Shown here piece by piece: positions 42,611 through 50,740 of a DNA stretch of 64,000 bases. The DNA comes from Limibacter armeniacum (GTDB lineage: Bacteria; Bacteroidota; Bacteroidia; Cytophagales; Flammeovirgaceae). A program made the translations under genes and the position numbers. The DNA is taken from positions 248,001-312,000 of the forward strand of contig NZ_JBAJNO010000001.1 of NCBI RefSeq assembly GCF_036880985.1, read 5' to 3'. Under the pieces are notes generated by a model. It did no database searches and was not told the origin of the DNA. It saw nothing but the letters and a program-made list of their open reading frames with translations. Position 1 is the stretch's first letter. Each line of letters opens with the position of its first letter.

Positions 42611-45109
42611 ATGAGACAGTATTCAATATATGTGCTATGGTTATGGTTTGGGCTTTTTGCCTGTACCAGGCAGGCATCGCAGGAAGAGCTACAATACTTG
42701 GAGGAAATCAGCTTCAATGATGGTTGGAAGTTCACTAAAGGAGAACAGGAAAAGGGCATGAGTCCCGATTTTGATGATAGTAAATGGCGTAAATTAGACC
42801 TTCCGCACGATTGGGCTATTGAAGGACCATTTGACATTCAATACAATGCCCGTGCAGGTGGTTTGCCTTTCCACGGCATCGGTTGGTACCGCAAGACCTT
42901 CAAGGTGGCTAGACAGTTGGAAGGAAAAAAAGCGTTTATCCACTTCGAAGGTGTGATGAACCGAGCGCAGGTATGGGTAAACGGACAACTGATTGGCGGA
43001 CGTCCATACGGTTATAGCGGATTCCAATTGGATATGACTCCTTACCTGAAGTTTGGGGAGGAGAACACCGTTGCCGTAAAATGTGCGCCCGAAGACCTAA
43101 GTTCACGTTGGTATCCGGGTGCCGGCATCTACCGTGATGTGTGGTTGGAATACAAAGACCCTGTGCATGTCGCTTTTGATGGTACATTCATTACAACACC
43201 TAAAATTGAGAATGGAAATGCCACTGTCAATATCAAGACTGAGTTGGTGAACACCTCTTCAGAAGCGGCAACCCTACAACTGGAAACAGTAGTACTGAAC
43301 AAGTTGGGAGAGCAGGTAAAAAGCATCACTTCTGAAGTGAAACTGAATGCAGGAGGACAAACGGAAGTAGAGCAGGACATCGTCTTGGAAAAGGCACAGC
43401 TTTGGGATTTGGAGAATCCTTATTTATACAAGGCGGTTACATTTGTCAAGAAAGGCAATGAACTGCTGGACAAGAAGCAAACAACTTTTGGCGTTCGTGA
43501 GATTTCTTTCACGGCCGATAAAGGATTTCTCCTGAATGGCAAGCATGTTAGATTGCAGGGTGTATGTCTGCACCATGATCAGGGACCATTGGGAACAGCT
43601 GTGAACCGCAGAGCCAAAGAGCGTCAGCTGCAGATTATGAAAGACATGGGTACCAATGCGGTACGTACAAGCCATAACCCTCCTTCAAAAGCATTATTGG
43701 AACTGTGTGATGAAATGGGATTGCTGGTCATCGATGAAGCTTTTGACTGTTGGAAAATGGCAAAGGTGGAAAATGGCTATAACAAGTTCTATGATGAGTG
43801 GAGCGAGAGAGACCTGAGGGATCTGATCAGAAGAGACCGCAACCACCCATCCATCATAATGTGGAGTATTGGAAACGAAATTCTGGAGCAAAGTCAGAAA
43901 GACGGCTGGAAAGAAACCTGCAGATTGGCACGTATCACCAAGGACGAGGATACTTCTCGTCCGGTAACGGCAGGTTTCAACTACTATCCGGCTTCAGTAA
44001 TCAATAAACTGGCAGAAGAGGTGGATATCCCGGGCTTCAACTACAAGCCGATGAAGTACAAGGAAATCCTGACACAACATCCTGATTGGATTATCTACGG
44101 GTCGGAAACCTCATCTTGTACAAGTTCAAGAGGCGTTTACCATTTCCCGATTGAGCCATACAAGACACATGAGTCAAATCAGGTAACAAGTTATGACCTG
44201 ATCGGTCCAAACTGGTCTTACCCACCGGAGCATGAGTTCGATATGCTGGCAGAGAACCCAAATGTATTGGGTGAGTTTATCTGGACAGGTTTTGACTACT
44301 TGGGCGAGCCGACACCATACGGTGGAAGAGACAACTCAACCAATGGTTACTGGAATGGCGACTGGCCAGTACACTCCTCTTACTTTGGTGCGGCTGATAT
44401 GTGTGGTTTCCCGAAAGACCGTTATTTCCTTTACCAAAGCCAATGGAGTAAAAAACCAATGGTACATGTACTGCCACATTGGAACTGGGAAGGTAAAGAA
44501 GGGGATATTATTCCTGTTCATGCCTTTACCAACTGTGAGGAAGTGGAACTGATTGTCAATGGCAAATCATATGGCAAGAAAGTGAAGGGCGTGGACTTGA
44601 CACCAATCCCGATGGTCAACAGATTCTGGGACTCAGAAAAACCATTGATGTCCAAATACCGCCTGAACTGGGAAGTGCCTTATGAGCCGGGAAGTATCAA
44701 GGTAATCGGCTATACCAACGGAAAAGTGATGGTGGAAAAAGAGATCCACACTGCTGGCAAGCCGCATCACATTGCGTTGGAAGCAGACCGTTCAGCGATT
44801 ATTGCGGATGGAAAAGACCTTTCTTATGTAACCGTTAAAGTGGTGGATAAGGACGGCAACTTGTGCTACACAGCGTCCAACGATATTCAGTTTGAAATTG
44901 AGGGAGCAGGACAAATCGCAGGCGTAGGCAATGGCAATGCAGCATCTCTCACCCCTTTACAAGGTAAACATATGGAAGTGTTCAGTGGAATGGCATTGGC
45001 AATTCTGAAAGCTGAAAAAGAGGCGAAAGGTCAGTTCACCTTGAAAGCAACTGCCGAAGGATTGGAATCAGCATCTATTGAGATCAACCTTCAGGATCAG
45101 GCTTTGTAA
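42611..45109 (+). CDS. GH2 beta-galactosidase-like lipoprotein
   Basis: An 832-residue protein with a lipoprotein signal peptide (GLFAC). GH2 domains are complete: PHDWAIEGPFD in the sugar-binding domain, acid/base Glu423 in WSIGNEI, nucleophile Glu499 in YGSETSSC, and C-terminal Ig-like domains. The probable reaction is release of terminal beta-linked galactose from desulfated oligosaccharides at the periplasmic side of the outer membrane. It follows two sulfatase genes in the same operon and ends at a strong terminator. It resembles the GH2 at 33385 more than the two other GH2 proteins. Confidence 0.9.
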   Translation: MRQYSIYVLWLWFGLFACTRQASQEELQYLEEISFNDGWKFTKGEQEKGMSPDFDDSKWRKLDLPHDWAIEGPFDIQYNARAGGLPFHGIGWYRKTFKVARQLEGKKAFIHFEGVMNRAQVWVNGQLIGGRPYGYSGFQLDMTPYLKFGEENTVAVKCAPEDLSSRWYPGAGIYRDVWLEYKDPVHVAFDGTFITTPKIENGNATVNIKTELVNTSSEAATLQLETVVLNKLGEQVKSITSEVKLNAGGQTEVEQDIVLEKAQLWDLENPYLYKAVTFVKKGNELLDKKQTTFGVREISFTADKGFLLNGKHVRLQGVCLHHDQGPLGTAVNRRAKERQLQIMKDMGTNAVRTSHNPPSKALLELCDEMGLLVIDEAFDCWKMAKVENGYNKFYDEWSERDLRDLIRRDRNHPSIIMWSIGNEILEQSQKDGWKETCRLARITKDEDTSRPVTAGFNYYPASVINKLAEEVDIPGFNYKPMKYKEILTQHPDWIIYGSETSSCTSSRGVYHFPIEPYKTHESNQVTSYDLIGPNWSYPPEHEFDMLAENPNVLGEFIWTGFDYLGEPTPYGGRDNSTNGYWNGDWPVHSSYFGAADMCGFPKDRYFLYQSQWSKKPMVHVLPHWNWEGKEGDIIPVHAFTNCEEVELIVNGKSYGKKVKGVDLTPIPMVNRFWDSEKPLMSKYRLNWEVPYEPGSIKVIGYTNGKVMVEKEIHTAGKPHHIALEADRSAIIADGKDLSYVTVKVVDKDGNLCYTASNDIQFEIEGAGQIAGVGNGNAASLTPLQGKHMEVFSGMALAILKAEKEAKGQFTLKATAEGLESASIEINLQDQAL

Positions 45110-45120
45110 TTGATTGATGA

Positions 45121-45150
45121 AAAGGCATTGGCAGTCAGTCAATGCCTTTT
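45121..45150 (+). terminator. Intrinsic terminator between GH2 and sulfatase genes
   Basis: AAAGGCATTG and CAATGCCTTT with a 9-nt loop and a T run. It splits the right arm into separate transcription units. Confidence 0.85.
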
Positions 45151-45187
45151 TCAATAACCCACATTTTTTACCAAGACATCACATAAA

Positions 45188-46606
45188 ATGAAAAAAATAC
45201 TGATGGCACTCTTGCTGCTTCCTTCAGTGTTGCAGGCAAACAATCCGCCCGTTTCCAAGAAAACACCTCCTCCTAATATCATCATCATCATTTCGGATGA
45301 TCAGGGTTGGGGAGATGTCGGCTTTAATGGCTCCGACATCCCGACGCCCAATCTGGATCAGTTGGCAAAGCAGGGCGTTATTTTCAATCAAGGTTATGCA
45401 AGCCATCCATACTGCAGCCCGAGCCGTGCCGGACTATTGAGTGGCAGGTACCAACAACGTTTCGGTCACGAGAATAACATTCACAATGATTATGCAGGAG
45501 ATGAAGATGGAGACGGACTGCCATTGGAAGAGCTGATGCTGTCAGAGCATCTGCAGTCGCAAGGCTATCAGACCTGTGCCATAGGAAAATGGCATTTGGG
45601 CAATACGGAACGCTACTGGCCCATCCAACGTGGCTTTGATGACTGGTTCGGTTTCTACGGTGGTGGAATGGACTACTGGAGTAATCTTAGAAATAAACCT
45701 GCCATTTCAGGTGTATTGCGCAACGGGGAAATTGTACCAAAAGATGAGCTGACTTATCTGACGGACGATTTTTCAGAGGCAGCAGCTGAGTATATTGAGG
45801 AGTATGCCCAATCAGAAAAACCATTCTTTATGTATTTGGCATACAATGCGCCACATGCCCCGATTCAGGCACCCAAAAAGTACTTGGACAAGGTAGCACA
45901 CATTGAAGATGGAGAGCGAGCCGCTTATGCCGCAATGGTAGTAGGCATGGATGAAGGAATCGGAAAAGTGATTGCAAAATTGAAAGAAACCGGTGAGTAC
46001 GAAAATACTTTAATCGTATTCTACAGTGATAATGGACCGCATGGAAGCGGTGCAAGTGGTTATCCTTTCCGTGGACACAAGGGGATGCTTTTTGAGGCAG
46101 GCATTCGGGTACCTTTCGTGATTTCATGGCCTGAAGGTATCAAAGGTGGCAAACATTACGGGGAAGCCATTTCTGCTTTGGATATTTTCCCGACTGTGGT
46201 GGAAGCATCCAATACAGCCAAGCCCAAAAAGGAACTGGATGGAGTAAGTTTGTTGCCTTATCTGCATGGTAAAAACAGGAAAGCGCCGCACCAGACACTT
46301 TTCTGGCGATATTCAGATGGTGCAGGTTATGCCGTAAGACATGGTCAGTACAAACTAATCTATTCAGGGTTTAAGCAGAAAGAATTGCTTTTCGATATGG
46401 AAGCGGATGCCTATGAGCGCAACGACTTGGCCGAACAGCTTCCTGAAAAAGTGAAAGAACTGACAAAGCTGTATCAGGAATGGAGTAAAGACACAGAGAA
46501 AGCAAAATGGCAGGACCCACACATGGAGAATGTCCGCAAGGAAGAAGGAAAACGTCAATCATTTATCGACAGAGCAAGTGCAGGAGAGCGGAAGAGTGGA
46601 CTTTAA
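45188..46606 (+). CDS. Family S1 sulfatase
   Basis: A 472-residue protein with a short signal peptide (ending LQA). Motifs are IISDDQGWGD, Cys76 in CSPSR, AIGKWHLG and VFYSDNGPHG, the pattern of arylsulfatase A/GALNS-like S1 enzymes. It is the shortest sulfatase here and lacks a C-terminal beta extension. It starts 38 bp after a terminator and lies 32 bp before the parallel beta-helix gene, so these two form a unit. The target sulfate is unknown; carrageenan or porphyran galactose is likely. Confidence 0.92.
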   Translation: MKKILMALLLLPSVLQANNPPVSKKTPPPNIIIIISDDQGWGDVGFNGSDIPTPNLDQLAKQGVIFNQGYASHPYCSPSRAGLLSGRYQQRFGHENNIHNDYAGDEDGDGLPLEELMLSEHLQSQGYQTCAIGKWHLGNTERYWPIQRGFDDWFGFYGGGMDYWSNLRNKPAISGVLRNGEIVPKDELTYLTDDFSEAAAEYIEEYAQSEKPFFMYLAYNAPHAPIQAPKKYLDKVAHIEDGERAAYAAMVVGMDEGIGKVIAKLKETGEYENTLIVFYSDNGPHGSGASGYPFRGHKGMLFEAGIRVPFVISWPEGIKGGKHYGEAISALDIFPTVVEASNTAKPKKELDGVSLLPYLHGKNRKAPHQTLFWRYSDGAGYAVRHGQYKLIYSGFKQKELLFDMEADAYERNDLAEQLPEKVKELTKLYQEWSKDTEKAKWQDPHMENVRKEEGKRQSFIDRASAGERKSGL

Positions 46607-46638
46607 TTCTTGAAGCATTATTAAACTTCTGAACAAAG

Positions 46639-48735
46639 ATGAAATTGAATAAACTGATTGTGCTGATTGGCTTGCTGATGGCACATACGGCGTCTGCAAC
46701 CAACTATTATGTAGCAAAGTCGGGAGCTGATACCAATGTAGGTACCTTGTCAGCTCCGTTTCTGACCATTGCCAAGGCTTCTTCCATGCTGTCAGCAGGT
46801 GATACCTGTTTTATTATGGAGGGTATTTACCGCGAAGTACTGCAACCTCAAAGCAACGGGGAAGCAGGAAAACCCATTGTGTATACCAGTTACGACGGTG
46901 AGGATGTCTTGATCTCAGCGACAGAAATCCTCGACACTTGGGAACAGCATTCGGGTAATATCTACAAGGCTGCTTACACCATGACGCTCGGTCGGCAGAA
47001 TATGCTTTTCTGCAATGACAAGCCGATGGATTGGGCACGTTGGCCCAACAATGAGGACAGTAATCCTTACACTATTGATGCTTGGAACGTGACAAGCGGT
47101 ACAGCGTCTTCAGTGGAGAGTCATGATCTTCCATCCCATAGCTGGGCAGGTGGTTATATTTGGTATTTGGGAGCACATTCCGGTACAAGCTGGACACGTG
47201 AGATTACTTCAAGTACAACCACTACAGTTAATTTTGAGGGAGTGGACATTACCAAGTGGCCCTTTAATCCGCATAACCCAACGGTCAAGAGAAACAACAA
47301 CTTCGGTCGCTTTTACCTCATGGGCGTATTGGATGCATTGGACTATGAGCGTGAATGGTTTTACAAAGATGGGTATGTCTATTTTCAGGCACCGAATAAC
47401 TTGAATCCATCAACGCTGAAAGTAGAAGTAGGCGCCCGCAGCAAAACGATCAACCTCAACAAAACATATGTCTACGTAGATGGCATCAATACATTTGGTG
47501 GTAAGGTGGACATCAGTGCAGACAATTGTGAACTGAGAAACACGACCATCACCAATGGATTGCAGATACTGGATGAGCTGGACAATACGGATGCGCAGGT
47601 AGCTGATGCAGCGGTACTAGTGAGAAGTAGCTATGTAACCGTTAGCAACAATACAATTGACGGAAGCTCACTCAATGGCGTATTCGTGCAGGGTTGGGGT
47701 AACAAAACGAATGTCAATATCAGCAACAATTATATCCGTAATTGTAATACGGTAGGAATTCATGCTTCCCCGATCCGTTGTAGCGCACCAAATGCCGTTA
47801 TCTATGGTAATACTATTCAGACGACCGGTCGCGATGGTATCTACAATGGAGGGTCAGACACTGAGATTGCATACAACGATGTATCCAACTGTATGTTGAT
47901 CAACAACGATGGAGGTGTTTTCTATACAGTAGGCAATGCCAATGACAAGAATGTCGTGATCCATCACAACTGGTTCCATGATTCTGAAGGGCCTGATTAT
48001 GCTGATGGTCGGGCTGCCGGTATCTACCTTGACAATAACAGCAAGGGATATTTGGTTCACCATAATGTGGTATGGAACGTAACTTGGACGGGTATTCAGA
48101 TGAATTGGGACAACTGGAACATTGACATTTACAACAACAGCATCTATGAAGTGGAAGGAACAATGGGACGTTGGGAAAATGGCTATACCCTCAACGATGT
48201 GGTACTGAAAAACAACTACGGCAGCAGTGGGGAGTTTATCGGAACAGATATTTCGGCTACTTCCAACCTGATTGATGCAACGAATCCATTTACGGATATT
48301 TCCGCACACGATTTTCGTCCGCATCAGGATGCCGCCATCATAGATGCAGGAGAGCAGATTGTCGGCATAACAGATGATTACATGGGAGCAGCTCCTGATA
48401 TTGGGGCTTACGAATATCAGCGAACTCCTTGGCGTCCGGGTGTCAATCCGGTGATGGGAGGGGAGGAAGATGTACCGACAGCATTGCCGCAAGACTCAGG
48501 CGCTATTAATTGGCTGATGTTCCCCAATCCATTGGATGCGCCATACCTGAAAATTCAAACCATGAACGCTTCCAAGATCAGTATCTATGACCTTACAGGC
48601 AGAAAGGTATATGTCAGTCTGGAACAAATACCTGAACACAGCATTCATAAGGAAGTATTTCCTTCCTCCGGATTGTATGTGGTACAAATTCAAGGAGAGA
48701 ATAGGACGCTATCCCGAAAATTATTGGTACAATAA
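46639..48735 (+). CDS. T9SS-secreted right-handed parallel beta-helix protein (candidate lyase or glycoside hydrolase)
   Basis: A 698-residue protein with a signal peptide (ending ASA). The N-terminus NYYVAKSGADTNVGTLSAPF is typical of pectate-lyase-like beta-helix enzymes. Repeated N-N-x-I and N-T-I turns run through residues 280-560, and a T9SS sorting domain ends the protein (FPNPLDAPYLKI to GLYVVQI). ARWPNNED near residue 135 resembles a segment seen in parallel beta-helix hydrolases of the GH141 kind, but I cannot fix the family. It is probably exported to the cell surface and may cut the polymer. It follows a sulfatase gene by 32 bp and ends at a terminator. Confidence 0.78.
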   Translation: MKLNKLIVLIGLLMAHTASATNYYVAKSGADTNVGTLSAPFLTIAKASSMLSAGDTCFIMEGIYREVLQPQSNGEAGKPIVYTSYDGEDVLISATEILDTWEQHSGNIYKAAYTMTLGRQNMLFCNDKPMDWARWPNNEDSNPYTIDAWNVTSGTASSVESHDLPSHSWAGGYIWYLGAHSGTSWTREITSSTTTTVNFEGVDITKWPFNPHNPTVKRNNNFGRFYLMGVLDALDYEREWFYKDGYVYFQAPNNLNPSTLKVEVGARSKTINLNKTYVYVDGINTFGGKVDISADNCELRNTTITNGLQILDELDNTDAQVADAAVLVRSSYVTVSNNTIDGSSLNGVFVQGWGNKTNVNISNNYIRNCNTVGIHASPIRCSAPNAVIYGNTIQTTGRDGIYNGGSDTEIAYNDVSNCMLINNDGGVFYTVGNANDKNVVIHHNWFHDSEGPDYADGRAAGIYLDNNSKGYLVHHNVVWNVTWTGIQMNWDNWNIDIYNNSIYEVEGTMGRWENGYTLNDVVLKNNYGSSGEFIGTDISATSNLIDATNPFTDISAHDFRPHQDAAIIDAGEQIVGITDDYMGAAPDIGAYEYQRTPWRPGVNPVMGGEEDVPTALPQDSGAINWLMFPNPLDAPYLKIQTMNASKISIYDLTGRKVYVSLEQIPEHSIHKEVFPSSGLYVVQIQGENRTLSRKLLVQ

Positions 48736-48760
48736 ATTCCTTATATCAATCAAAAATAGA

Positions 48761-48782
48761 AACCCCTCTTTGAGGGGTTTTT
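48761..48782 (+). terminator. Intrinsic terminator after beta-helix gene
   Basis: AACCCCTC, three T and GAGGGGTT followed by TTTT: a compact, strong terminator. Confidence 0.9.
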
Positions 48783-48913
48783 TATTGACAATAAAGGGGG
48801 CATACAGATAATGACACTTTTTTACGCTTATCATCAATCGAATATTTCATTTTTTCGGTATAGAAAACCAATACAGCAACAACACATACCTGTTTTGAAC
48901 AGATACTAAGAAA

Positions 48914-50740
48914 ATGAAAAAGCATACAAGATGGCGATTCGCTGAAAGGGACTTATTAGTCTTCTTTGCAGTGATGCTTTTTGCACTGAACAGCACAGCT
49001 ATCGCAAAAGAAAAAGGCAAGCCTACAAAGCCTAATGTGGTGCTGATCATCACCGACGATCAGGGCATTGGGGATTTGGGATGTCATGGAAACCCTTGGC
49101 TGAAAACGCCCAATATCGATGCTTTTTACAAAGAAGCGGTCCGCATGACAGATTTCCATGTAAGCCCGCTTTGTACCCCGACTCGTGCCGCTATTTTTTC
49201 AGGACGCTACCCTATTAACAACGGGGCGTGGTCCACTTTCAAGGGAAGGGATGCCCTGTCAAAAGGCACCAAAACCATTGCGGATGTTTTCAGGCAGAAC
49301 GGCTACAGCACCGCCCTTTTCGGTAAGTGGCATCTGGGCGACAATTACCCTGTCCGTCCGACAGACTGTGGCTTTGAGGTAGCTGTACATCATTTGGCTG
49401 GAGGCGTTGGAGAACTATCGGACTATTGGGGTAACAGCTACTTTGACGATGTCTATTACGTCAACAACGAACCCAAGCAATTTAAAGGCTACTGTACGGA
49501 TGTCTGGTTCAGTGAAACCATGAAGTTCATTGACTCGCACCAAGACAAGCCGTTTTTTGTTTGCCTGCTTTCCAACGCACCGCATGACCCCTTGATTGTA
49601 GCAGAAAAGTATGCAGCCCCTTACAAGCATCTGGAAGGGGATAAGATCATCAGCGCCAACCTCTACGGCATGATTGCCAACATTGATGAAAACTTCGGAA
49701 AGTTCAGAAAATTCCTGAAAGAGAAAGGATTGGAAGAAAACACCATTCTGATTTATATGAGTGACAACGGCAGCCGCTTTGGGTATAGCCGTGATGGAAA
49801 GTTGGGCTACAACAAGGGTTTCCGAGGAATCAAAGGAGACAAGCTGGAAGGTGGTCACCGTGTACCATTTTTTATTCAGTGGCCAAACGGTAAAATCGAA
49901 GGAGGGAAAGACATCAGTGAGCTGGCTGCTCATGTAGACCTGCTGCCAACACTTGCAGGGTTGTGCGGGATTCCAATTCCTGAAGGGATGCAGCTGGACG
50001 GAATGGATATATCACCATTGCTTTTGGGCAAGAAGCAAAAAATGGATCAGCCGAGAAGCGTATTTGTGCATCACCGGCAGGATTGGCGTCCTCCTATGGA
50101 AGTGGATCAGACCTGTATCCTGCAGGATGACTGGCGCCTGATCAATGGCAGTGCTTTGTATGACATTCGATTGGATCCACAACAGACCCAAAACTTGGCG
50201 AAGGAAAATCCGCAGGTCGTACAGCAGTTGCTGAAACAGAATGCCGATTTCCTTCAAAACAGCAAAAAGAATGCGGTGTACAGGGAGCTGCCCGTCAATA
50301 CAGTAGGCAATAACGCACAAAATGAAATCAAGCTGACCATTCAGCATGCCATCGGAGAGGATGGCGGTATCTGGAAGTGTGAGCAAGTGGCAGCCGGAAT
50401 GAAGAACACCAACAACACGCATGTCTTGGAAGTGGAGAAAGCAGGCTATTACCTGATCTCTTGCAGAAGGTGGCCCAAGGAATGTCCGGGACCTATTTGG
50501 GGGACGCCGGAAGAGAATCCCAAAAACCTCTTCAATTACCAAACCATCCGTCCGGAGAAAGTCAGCATTCGGGTTGCTAACCAAATGCTGGAAAAGAACA
50601 TATCACCGGATGATGAGGCGGTTACTTTCAGTGTCGCATTGGAGAAGGGAAAGACCTTACTAGTCAACGATTTTATGGAAGGAAAAAGCCGTTACGGCGT
50701 CTATTACACTTATGTATCGTATTTAGGAACGGAACTATGA
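48914..50740 (+). CDS. Family S1 sulfatase
   Basis: A 608-residue protein with an N-terminal hydrophobic signal (FFAVMLFALNSTAIA). Motifs are IITDDQGIGD, Cys87 in CTPTR, GKWHLGDNYP and IYMSDNGSRFG. A C-terminal beta domain is present. It is closely related to the sulfatase at 39048 (shared GKWHLGDNYP and GYCTDVWF). The stop codon overlaps the start of the next GH2 gene as ATGA, so translation of the two is coupled. Substrate is inferred to be the same class of sulfated galactoside that the GH2 then cleaves. Confidence 0.92.
   Translation: MKKHTRWRFAERDLLVFFAVMLFALNSTAIAKEKGKPTKPNVVLIITDDQGIGDLGCHGNPWLKTPNIDAFYKEAVRMTDFHVSPLCTPTRAAIFSGRYPINNGAWSTFKGRDALSKGTKTIADVFRQNGYSTALFGKWHLGDNYPVRPTDCGFEVAVHHLAGGVGELSDYWGNSYFDDVYYVNNEPKQFKGYCTDVWFSETMKFIDSHQDKPFFVCLLSNAPHDPLIVAEKYAAPYKHLEGDKIISANLYGMIANIDENFGKFRKFLKEKGLEENTILIYMSDNGSRFGYSRDGKLGYNKGFRGIKGDKLEGGHRVPFFIQWPNGKIEGGKDISELAAHVDLLPTLAGLCGIPIPEGMQLDGMDISPLLLGKKQKMDQPRSVFVHHRQDWRPPMEVDQTCILQDDWRLINGSALYDIRLDPQQTQNLAKENPQVVQQLLKQNADFLQNSKKNAVYRELPVNTVGNNAQNEIKLTIQHAIGEDGGIWKCEQVAAGMKNTNNTHVLEVEKAGYYLISCRRWPKECPGPIWGTPEENPKNLFNYQTIRPEKVSIRVANQMLEKNISPDDEAVTFSVALEKGKTLLVNDFMEGKSRYGVYYTYVSYLGTEL

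Noticed and set aside
47854-48492. 212-codon minus-strand frame inside the beta-helix gene
   Set aside because: It is a shadow frame; the plus-strand protein has signal peptide, helix repeats and T9SS tail.
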